Positions 29,601-41,600 of a stretch of 64,000 bases of DNA are shown piece after piece. Below the pieces are notes generated by a model. The model did no database searches. It was not told the DNA's origin and was given only the letters and a program-made list of their open reading frames with translations. Source of the stretch: Chrysoperla carnea (Eukaryota; Arthropoda; Insecta; Neuroptera; Chrysopidae); contig NC_058340.1 of the NCBI RefSeq assembly GCF_905475395.1, positions 75,370,181-75,434,180 on the forward strand. The letters are read 5' to 3'. Positions within the stretch are counted from its first letter, which is position 1; every line of letters begins with the position of its first letter. The position numbers were made by a program, and so were the translations under genes.

Positions 29601-32600
29601 GCAATATATTCAAGTGCAGCGTCCGTGACACGTGGACACCATGACAGATCCAATGAACGTAACTTTTGTAAATTTTCTGCAATTAATTCCACACCGTCGT
29701 CCGTTAATTTACTGCATCCAGACAGTGATAATACTGTTAAATTCGGTAACGAATGTACTGGAACAAACAAAAAATATATATCTTAGACTTAGACTAATCT
29801 GACAAATAGTGTGACATCTAACAATGTATTTGAGAATTAATTTTACAACGGTTAAATTTTGAATATTTCTTTCCTAATAATCGTTACAAAAGGGTTAAAA
29901 TACGTCTTGCTCCTGAGAACTAGCTCGACCCCTGAGGAATTCCGCAAAAGTGAGGGAAATATCGAAAGTTCTAACATCAGTATAGGGAATATTTAAAACA
30001 TTAATCTATATATATAAAAAGAGAGTGTTTGTTTGTATGTCCCCGATTTTCCCTAAAACTAACCATTGACCTTCGGTAGGGGATTATGTCATTGGGTAGC
30101 CCTTAGGCTCCCATTGTGAATAAGGGAGTTTGGTGGGGGTGCATTGTGAATAAGGGAGTTTGGTGGGGGTGGAATTAAAAATGATCTAGGAATTCATAGA
30201 AAATAGATTAAAAAAATAGTTCTAATAATTTTCAATAGATAATAGGCGCCACTGTCAATAGTACAATTTTCACTAGATGGCGCTACTGGCGCAAATGTCT
30301 TTCGATTTTTCTCGAAAATTCTGGAATGTTCCATGGATTTCTATCGAATTTTCTAGAATTTTCTCGAACATTTTGGAATGTTCTATGGATTTCTATCGAA
30401 TTTTCTAGAACTTTCTCGAATATTCTCGAATGTTCCATGGGTTTCTGTCGAATTTTCTAGAATTTTCTCGAACATTCTGGAATGTTCTATGGATTTCTAT
30501 CGAATTTTCTAGAACTTTCTCGAATATTCTGGAATGTTCCATGGGTTTCTATCGATCTTTCCCTTACTTTTCCGTACACACAGAGAGTGTAGACATAATA
30601 TTGGGATCGGCCAAAAAAATCTTACTGTTCCGTACACACAGAGAGAATTAAAAAAAAAGTCTTTCATTTAACAATTTTGATATTTAAATGTGCAAAAACA
30701 ACCCAGCGAAGCGGGTTTAACAGCTAGTATTCTTCTAAAAAGACTCTTATAGTATTTCTATTCGTTGTGTGCGTAGTCTTGGTAGGGACAACAAAATCGA
30801 TGCCAGCGCTTCCAGTGAAAAATTTTGGCAATAAAGGAGGCTGTTAAGACTAGTTTGCAAATCTTTATATGTTAATGTTATAGAAAATGTCAAATTAAAA
30901 TTATTGAAAAATATTAATTAATTAAACTTAATGCATTAAAAATTGTGAAAATAAGAAATCAAATTGCACAAATATTATTTTTCAAATGTAAATTATCATA
31001 ATTATTTATTTAAATTTATGAGACAATAATATTAAATTTTCAATGTAAATCATAAATACAATCCATACAATTATATATGAATCCATACAATTCTATAATT
31101 AAAGTAGTGTATCGTTACCATGGAAACGCCTCCAATAAAACTCACGCACGGTGCGAATAAAGTAAATACATAATTTCTATTTAAAGTTCATTGTCCTGCT
31201 TAAAGTCGTTGATAATATAACTATTCGTTCGTCTATCTATAGGGAATTTTAAGTATATAGTAAAAAAGGAAGAACATTACAAAAATAGAACACAGAGTAA
31301 TATACTCAAAAAACACATTCATAAAATATATTATACTTGATATCTATGACAAAGTATACAGGATCGGGGGAGAGAGTTTGGTAGGATTAGGAGTGGGGGT
31401 ATAATTATTATGTTACACTTCACTTGTGACTTGTGTCATAGCTCTGTTACCATTGAAACTGTTACCATTACCATACAAAGGACTACACTGGTGGTGTATC
31501 CGAATGTGACTTTACTAAGATTTTTCATGTATCTAAGGTCAAAAACGAATACGTGATTTTACAAAAAAAAAAAAAAAACCAGCCTTCTTTCTCATTTCAT
31601 ATGCCCCTGTTTTTTTTTAAGGAAAAAGGAAAGATACTAGTCGAGGTTGATGTAAAAAGCCAGTGAGCTCATCTTAAAACTACATGTACTTTTACCCCTT
31701 TTACCCGCTAGCACTCCCGTTATGAAACTTTTTCTATCTTCATATAATTTTTTTTATTTTTGAATACGGTATTCTACTACTACGAAAGTACTTCAAAATG
31801 TTGATTTTACTAATAAAAAGCCACCAAAAATTTATTTCGGAAAAATACACACGCTTTCTTGCCAAAAACTTAAATTAAATTTTAAACCTTTTTTAAATTG
31901 TCAAAAACGCGGACATCCAATTTGATGACGTAATATCGGTATCATTATACGAAATAACACAAATAAGTTTGACAGATATATTCATAGACAACTGATTATA
32001 ATAAATATAAATACTTATTATCTATGGATACATTATACTCAGCTGTCTACACTGAACTAACTGATGGTCTATGACTCATACCGATATGACATCACACGAG
32101 AGCTTGCCCGCGTTTTAGGTCACGTGATACACAGTTTAAAAATTAGATTTTTAATTTTAAAATTATAAAAGAAAAATGTACTTTTATGACTCAAAATCAG
32201 AATATTTAAGTATATTTTTACATAAATTTTAACTTTTTTCAAATTTCATAATTTATTTTTGATTATCGATAATACCCTATTATGAATTTTTCAAATTTTT
32301 CTAACCTAGAGTTTTTAAGAGTATATTTCTTTCAAATCTTTTTTCCGTTAGTTTAATATAAGTCGTACTCAGTAAATTAAAAAATTTGTGGGAGAAATAT
32401 AGTCAAAATGCTCATCAATTATTAGAATATTTATCTCCGACTAGTTCACTCTGTACCTACACATTAACAATAAGAGAACACAGTCGCGAATATTACAGCT
32501 AAAAAAATAATTTATTGCCGTATTTCTTTTTATAATTTTTATGTTTGTTTGTTTTCTCAACGGGAAAATATTTACAAAAAAAAACTTCTTCCTTAATAAA

Positions 32601-35600
32601 AACGTTTTCTCATACTTTGTAAAGAAAATAATCTTTTTCTTTTTGGTAGAAAAATAACTCATAACTTTTACTATAATAAATTTGTAAAGTAGCATGGGCG
32701 TATTAAGAGGTGGGCAAGTCAGGACAGCTGTCTTTTCCTTTGGACGTGAATTTACCATTGATTTAGTTGGAAATTGTTTGACCTCCTTCTAATCTAAAAG
32801 ATATTATTTTGCACCAAACGTTGGATACGCTCATGCCTTAGTAGGTTTAGGACTAGGTGTAGTATTTTCCAACTTGCAGCCTCTTAAATTTAGTCAACTT
32901 AGTTTTTAAAAATGCTTTTATGATTTTTAATTATTTTAATTTATTATAATATTTTTGTTATTCTAATTTTAAATGTGTGTCGTGACTTTTGCACCACCCT
33001 ATATTTTTAGTATTATTTTCCTGTTCACAACACAGAAATGTCAATAAAACAATTTATTTATTTTTTTTAACACAAAAGGGAAATCTAACAACAATCTTTT
33101 TTTAGCTTGTGTGTTTTTTTTTTCGATATACAGTTTATTAGTTCGAATGTTCATTATTGATCTAAATGTTATTGGGAAAATCAATTGAATCGTATAGGAG
33201 GAAATGAGAGGAGATGAAACAACAACTTGATGTGATCTTCCGCCCTTTCACTCGGTGTAATATTCGACTGTAAAAATAGAAAACTTAATATGCGATTGAA
33301 GAACTATGCATTAACTTCCTGATAGTTGAAGAACCATAAAGAGGAATACGTTTACTTATTTTTCTTTCCTTTGAGAAAATTTCTTTTAAAAATATAAAGG
33401 TGTGTACAGATATCTCTTTAGGTTTTTGATTTATCGTGATTGACAGACAGACGTCCAATTTGAAATGGACTATGAAATGGACCCTTACCAAAATTCGGTT
33501 CTTATCATCAATATTTTTAAGCGTTACCAACTTGGGACTAAAATAAATATACCGTGATATTTATTTTATATATACAGGTTATAATGAATTATAAGTGTCT
33601 TTTGTTTAGTAACCGAACAGTAACCTAAACATTAAGCAATAAAAATTATAATTATTTTGATGAAATTATTCAAAAATAATTGTACGTTATTTTTATACCA
33701 TGTATAAATGAAATAAATATACATAGTATATTAAGTTTAGTCCAAAGTTTGTAACGCTTAAAAATAATGACGCTAGGAAATAAATTTTGTCATAGGTGTT
33801 CATAAAATCACCTAATTAGTCCATTTCCGGTTGTCCGTCCGTCTGTGGACACGATAACTCAAAAACGAAAAAAGATATCGAGCTGAAATTTTTACAGCGT
33901 ACTCAGGACGTAAAAAGTGAGGTCAAGTTCGTAAATGAGCATCATAGGTCAATTGGGTCTTGGGTCCGTAGGACCCATCTTGTAAACCGTTAGAGATAGA
34001 ACAAAAGTTTAAATGTAAAAAATGTTCCTTATCAAAAATTAAACAACTTTTGTTTGAAACATTTTTTCGTAAACATCACTGTTTACCCGTGAGTGCGCTA
34101 ATTAGGCGGAAATTTTATAATATGTACTATACTTGATTATCAGTTATGTATGTGTCACATGTTTGTATGTGTAATGTGTTTGTAAGTGAAATCAACACTG
34201 ACTATGCATGTTATTTCAACAATTAACTCAGTCAATTGTTTGTTTTCACTTGTTAATTACAAACTTTGATTATTTTTTTAATTATATCAAAATATTACTC
34301 ATTAAATATTTTATTACATTTAAACATAGTAAATATAAATAATTGTAAAAAATTGACAGACAGTATGCAACTGTCGAAAAAGTTGAAAATGGTTTTGCTT
34401 TTTTTACATTATACTCCATTTTTGAACCCAGGCAGAGAATTTTTCAATTTTCGTGTTTTACTAGGAAGACTTGAGCAACGATTAAAACTTCTTTATTAAA
34501 ACATAGATAAAAAGAATATTTGTGAAATGATGAATGAATCATTTTGCTTCATTATAGGCTCACGGTCTCATAAAATGAAAAGTGTTTTATGAGACATTTA
34601 AATAGAAAGTAATCATTAATTTTAAATGATGAACAGCAAAAAACACATTAATTTACTCATTATAAACGGCTACGTTAACGTTAACGTTAACGTTACGTTA
34701 CGCTAAGTTACGTCTTACGTCAATGTACGTACGTTACGCTTTTCAACAAGAAATAAACTGTCACTAAAACTTTATGATCTAAATATTTTGATTTAATGAT
34801 TTTAATTACATTTTATGAATATACTAGCCATTACCCGCATGTTTCTTTGAACAATTTCAACTGTCGTTAACAATAGTCGGTAGAAATTAAAAAAAAAAAA
34901 CTATTTAAATTAAAGTTAAAGCCTTAATAAATTATTGAAAACAAAAAAAAAACGTTGTGCCCGTGTAATTAAGGATGTATGAGCACGGCAATGGGGACAC
35001 AAATTTAAAAAACTATATATTTTCAATTTTGATGGTGAATCATGTTATAACTTGAGATATCTGGAGTAATTTTCTAAATATCGGAAATTGATAATTTTGT
35101 TCAATTATTTAGTTTTCATTATTTCGAAAACCAATTCAGATATCGAAAAATTTTACTGTTATTTTTCGTCTACATTCATGAAGTTATAACAAAATTCATC
35201 AGCAAAGCCTGAAAGTATCTGGTACAATCTACACAGTTTAAAGAGGCAGGTCAATTGACAGTGTTCAGTCTAGATAACCGCATTTTTCTCCTCGACTATT
35301 ATTATTTCGTCTTCGAGTAAAAGTGTAATTTGTATTTGCGATATAGAATAGAAAGTATACCTAAATAATATGTTTTAGAATGCATGTAACATAAATCAAA
35401 ATAAAATATTTTTGGCACCAAATCAAATCTATCAAATTTGTAGATATTTAAGAAGTTTTGACTGTGCGTTAAGTAAACAAGTCATCAAATACTTAACAGT
35501 TAAGTTACTTAACAACTTAAGTAAATATTTTCTAAGTTGATAGAATTATGTTGACAAGACGACTGTACACCTAAATTTTATCGAAAGAATAATTATATTG

Positions 35601-38600
35601 TGCAAAAATTATTTAAAAATTTTGATCGTTTGCCATTTAACATAAAAAATTAATAACATAATTAAGCAGGTTATAAAAAATTTTTCTAAACGAAATTTCT
35701 ATTAAAATGTCAAACAATTATTTTTATAACATGCATATATGTAACTAGCGACCCGCCCCGGCTTCGCTCCGGTCGGGTCCAATGCTGATACTAAATACAC
35801 TACAGAAAAACTGTGAACGTTGTATATAAAAACATAGCGGCCAGCTCTGGCCTCGCACGGGTATGAAATATATAGCCTATGTGATTAAAATCGATCCAGT
35901 AGTTTTGATTTATTCATTACTGCCCGTGACCCGCACGCGTTAAATTTGGAGTAAAACAATCCCCCTTTCCCTATACCATGAAGCTTTCCTGCTATCTTTT
36001 GAATATCTAAATTCATACACTACATTTTTACTTATTTACTTTTTACATTTTTAACTATTAACCTCAAAAATAGCAGTACTTCTCCACTATTTAATGGATG
36101 TTATTATAGATATAAACCTTCCTCTTGAATCACTCTATCTATTAAAAAAACCGCATCAAAATCCGTTACGTAGTTTCAAAGATTTAAGCATACAAAGGGA
36201 CATAGGGACATAGGGACAGAGAAAGCGACTTTGTTTTATACTATGTAGTGATATGCAAGGTATACTAAGTTTAGTCCCAAGTTTGTAACGCTTAAAAATA
36301 TTAATTTAAGGAACAAAATTTCGGTATAGGTGTTTATAAAATCACCTAATTAGTCCATTTACGGTTGTCTGTCCGTCTGTCTGCCAAAACGATAACTCAA
36401 ATACGAAAAAAGATATTAAGCTACATTACCATTTTAACACAAAAGAGCATCGTTGGTTCAGTGGTAGAAAGCTCGCCTGCCACGCGGGCGGCCCGGGTTC
36501 GATTCCCGGACGAAGCATTATTTTTTTTAATGGATTTCCAATCTTTGGAGAAACTAATGGTCAGCGCCAAAGGCGGAATCATTTTATCAATGGGCGGAAT
36601 TTCCAATAATAATGTGTGGGTTTTTCGATAGAGAGAGGGAGTGGCTTGTTCGACCATGAGACGTACCCAACTCTTGACTATCCAGCCCGGTTTTCTGAAT
36701 CAGATAGCGTAGTTTATCTTCCTCTGTAAGATTATTTAAGTTGGAATATTCTATTTCCACGTAAACATTATTTGGCGAGAGTGCGCAACTATTTATACCA
36801 TGCATATATGTAATATGCAAGGTATACTAAGTTTAGTCCCAAGTTTGTAACGCTTAAAAATATTGATGCTATGAACAAAATTTTGGTTTAGGTGTTCACA
36901 AAATTACCTAATTAGTCCATTTCCGGTTGTCCATCCGTCCGTCTGTGGGCACGACAACTTAAAAACGAAAAAAGATATCAAGCTGAAATTTTTACAGCGT
37001 ACTCAGGACGTAAAAATTGAGGTCAAGTTCGTAAATGAGCAACATAAGTCAATTGGGGCTTGACCTATGGGTCCGTAGAATCCATCTTGTAAACCGTTAT
37101 AGATAGAACACAAGTTTAAATGTAAAAAATCTTCCTTATAAAAAAATAAACAACTTTTGCTTGAAACATTTTTTCGTAAACATCACTGTTTACCCGTGAG
37201 GGCGCAAATTAGGCGTAAATTGTATAGTATGTATTATTCTATAGGGATATCAGTTAAGTATGTGTGACATGTACGTATGTGTAATGTGGTAGAGTAATCA
37301 ACATTATCTATGCATGATATTTCAACAGTTAACTCAGTCAATTGTTTGTTTTCACTTGTTTAAATTATCACTACTTACTATTTACTAGGAATTGAAGTCT
37401 ATAAAAAAAAAGATTTATAAGAACAAAGTTGACTATCGTTAGACTCATTCGACTTGGAAGGCGCTCTCTGAAAATAAGTCAAAGCGCAATTTCTTTCCCC
37501 GACTATAAAGAAAATCGTATACGGTATTCGGATTTTATCTCTTTTTGGTATCTCAAATCGTGGGTCAATTAAAAAACTTGGGAATTTTGACCATAACGCT
37601 TAAAAATAATGATGCTACCAAGAAAATTTTGGTACAGGTTTTAAAATCCATTTCCGGTTGTCCATTCGTCTGTCTGTCCATCTGATAACACGATAACTCA
37701 AAAACGAAAAAAAATATCAAGCTGAAATTTTTATAGCATGCTTAGGACGTAAAAAGTGAGGTCGAGTTCGTAAATGAGCAAAATAGGCCAATTGGTTGTT
37801 GGATCCGTATATGGTCTAAAGAATTGCATAAATTAAACAGTATTTTGGCATAAATACGTATGTAGCTAACTAAATCTAAGGAAAGAAAGCCAAGGTTCAA
37901 AGGGAGGGATGCAACTACCATCTCCTACCTGCCATGGAACGCCCATAATCGTATTAACTATAAAATAAAAATTGAACTTGAATCTTATTAGACAAGGCTT
38001 GGTACAATAATCTTTCTGTCTCTCTTAGTATGGATTAGATACAACAATGACGTCAATGAATACGAAAAAATAGTACGTACTTTCTTATTTTTCATAAAAA
38101 GAAAATTTATCGGACTGGAGCGCGGCGTAGTATTTGACTGTTATTTTAGAAAGGTTATAGTTCGGTTAGAAATTTGAAAAGGTATAGTGCGGATCGTAAC
38201 AACTTTTTAACGACTAGAATAATGGATCGGGATTCTGGTCTGGATGCTACTTACAGTGTATCGCATTATGGATGAAAACACCCCGCATATTTTCGTAATT
38301 TATGGGAAATTTGGCACAGTCATACACAGAGTGATGAGTCACATTTTTTTAAGATATTTAACCGAAATCAGAAATTTAAACATCAGCCTACTACAAATTG
38401 ATTATTAGGGGCCAATTCTTAATATTTTGCCTAGCGTCAGAGATTGTTAGAGATACCGTAAAAAAAACTATTAGAAAAATTTGCTAGGAATATTTTTTTT
38501 ATACCCAGATATCGATTTTTATGACAAATTTCGCATTTTTAATTTTTTCATTATTTTAGTCTTTACTCAAAATGATTACAAGTTTATTGAAATATTTGAT

Positions 38601-41600
38601 TACATACCAGTATTAAATTATCAATTTGTCCAGTTTTTACATTCCCTAGCACACTAGTATCACAAAAGTCTTTGTATATCAAACTCTCGGAACATTTTTG
38701 AATTTTAAGTTTTAAGTTTTATGGTAAAAGTGACATCTATAGCACAAATCCAACCCGTTTTCGAGCTAAGGACTCGTTTACTTTGCATGATCCTAGACTA
38801 AATTTTGTCTATATTATAATAAAGGTACATAAATAATATCGTATGGATTTTGTAATACATAATATTTGTATTGACATTCAGGTTATTACGTTTTATGATT
38901 ATTTTATTCATGAAACGTAAAAAAAATAATAATACTATACAACGTGTTCTGTTGTTAACTGCAGAAACCTAACTTCCCAAAATAAGCTCATCAAGAGCAA
39001 CAAAAAAACTCTTTTCCAAATTCTGGATCTGAGCCCTAATTTGGGAGCTGCAGGTATGACAAAAATTGATAAATTTGTTTATTCACTGACTATGATTCGA
39101 TAACTAGTAGCCAATGATAATCAGAAGATATTATTAAATTTCATTTTTTAATATTCAACTAAGGTAGGGATTTTTAAAAATTATAACATGATTTAATTAT
39201 ATTATTTTGCAAAAACATTAAATTATTGTACGTAAACAAACAAACTATGTGACAATGGGTGTGGTTTGTTTGCTTAGGTCCAATGATAATATATTATAAT
39301 GTATATGATTTATTTAAATTTAAAAAGGTGACGTCTGGTATTATATCACTTAGCTTACACATCGTATTAATGTATCCTGTTTTGCTATGTGCGTTCATAG
39401 GGAAACAGTATGTAAATTTTAAAGAATTTTAAATTAGTAGAAAATAGAAATTTTTTTTGAAATTCTATTAAAAGTTTAAATAATAGTTAACTGGTAAAAG
39501 TTTCAAGTATGGTTATCGATATAATTTTTGAAAAATATCGATTTATATTTTCCATTTAGTCTCATGTTAAACCTTACTTTTAGTCACTTTTTAAACTTAA
39601 AATTTAATGAAATTAATTCGATAACAGGATATTTTTCCTGTTTTAAATCATAGAAAATCATTTAAACTATCGCTTTATCATATTGTTTTTAATTTCTCTA
39701 CTAATATCGTTGACGCATGAACGTCCTTAACCGATCAAAAAAGTAGCTTAGGCAGTAGCAAAAAAGTAGCAAGTTGCAGAGTTTGATGGGGGGCATCTTG
39801 TTCTGACATTAGATTGGATCTAGTTCTCCGGGTTGCTTTGATAGTCAATTTAGATCTTAAGAGGTAGGAGATAGAAAAACACATATTTGTAAATCGTATT
39901 TCCACCGAAAGCTAACAGTTTTCGAAAAAATGTTAGTTTTTTTATGAGGATCAACTTTCTAATTTAAAGTGTTTTCCTATCTCTTAGTTAGGAAAACGAG
40001 CTATTAGCCATAAAACGAGCTATTAGCCATAATACATTTACATGGTTCACCCTGTATACCGAAAAATGAAAGATAAAAAATAAAGAAAATTGTTGATTTT
40101 TCATTTTATTTACTTTTAGAAGAAAAACCGTAAGGATAAGAATCATGTTTGACAGCATTCTATTTTCATTACGCTTGATAATAAATCTAAAATCTGTGAA
40201 ATAAGTGTGGGAATAAATAAAATCTAGAGGGTTCGATAACTTAACATATCAGATTTTTTTCTGAGACTTTTTAATCTCACCATAACCAAATGTGTATATT
40301 ATTTTTTTGAAACTAAAAAACTTTGAATTCTTAATGTTTCATACACGAGTAATTAAAAATAGTTAACTATTAAACCTTTCAGTGATAAGGGCCATGTTTT
40401 TTGCCTACATATCGCAGGATATAATAAATAAATAAGGAATTTTTGTGTAAAAGTTTTAGAATTATTCGAGAAGAAAAGTAGAACAACTATGATATATGTG
40501 TAGACAAATAATGGTGTAAGTACGATACCAAGTATTTCACAAGTAAAATTTACAGAATCTAAAAAACCGCGCCGACAAATTTTTCCACTACGGAACCCTA
40601 AACTCGAACTTGAAATATATCTAAGAACATTCTGAATTAAATTACCTTTCTACTTAAAGCCTTTTTCAAACTGAGCCGATTTTGAAGATAATCGCTAGTT
40701 TTTTAGTCTTTCCGGGTACGGAACCCTAAACTCGCACTTGACATCTAGCTAAGAACACTCTCCATTAAATTACCTTCCTCACAAAACAGAAAAACCAAAT
40801 CGATTCATCCATTTAGGCGCTGCGATGCCACAGATAGACACACAGACTTTGGGTCAAACTTATAACACCCCCTTTTTTAGCTTGAATGTTAAAAATATAG
40901 AAAGTTTCCATTTAGGCGCAACATTTTATATGTTCATTGAATATTTCATAGTGTGTGTATATTTTTTAAACGCATGGTACTTTACTGTACGACAAATATA
41001 ATTTTCTAAAAGTCTAGGCTAAAATATTTGTCGACAAGATGTCTGGCCAATTTTTAATGTTTATTTACTTTCTACAATACGATATCTTTTACAAATATTT
41101 ATTTAAATAAATTGTTTAATTTTATCCGCATTCATGTATATAGGAATGGGAGTGTAAAGGACGAAATATGATCCCGAAAAACTACTTACTATTCTGTCAC
41201 AAATTTATTTGTTTGACTTTTGGTTCGAATTTAATAATATCTACTTATTCAAGTGTAAAAATAAGCAAATCCAAAATTAATTTTAATCAAATTGTGATGT
41301 ATGATCTCCCTTTCACTCAGGAAAAAATATAAAACCAACGCGAATCTGTATATGACGTCCCAAAAAGTATAATTTTTGAAAATCAATAACTTGCTTTAGT
41401 GTAGCGTTATTTTCATCATCAAATATTTCCAATTGTTTACAATTTCCTAGAACAAATATATTTACTAGAAATGTAGAATTATAAACATGTAGAATTATTT
41501 TAACTGGATATACATTGAAGTTCTTGGAAAGGTGTTGTTGTGTAATTTAATTATATTTGTCTATTTTCGAGGAAATTAAAACAGTGTCTTCCAAAACATA

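Noticed and set aside
30430..30651. 73-codon open frame with repeated EFSRTF motifs
   Set aside because: It is the translation of the 52-bp heat-shock-element repeat; the peptide periodicity follows the DNA repeat.
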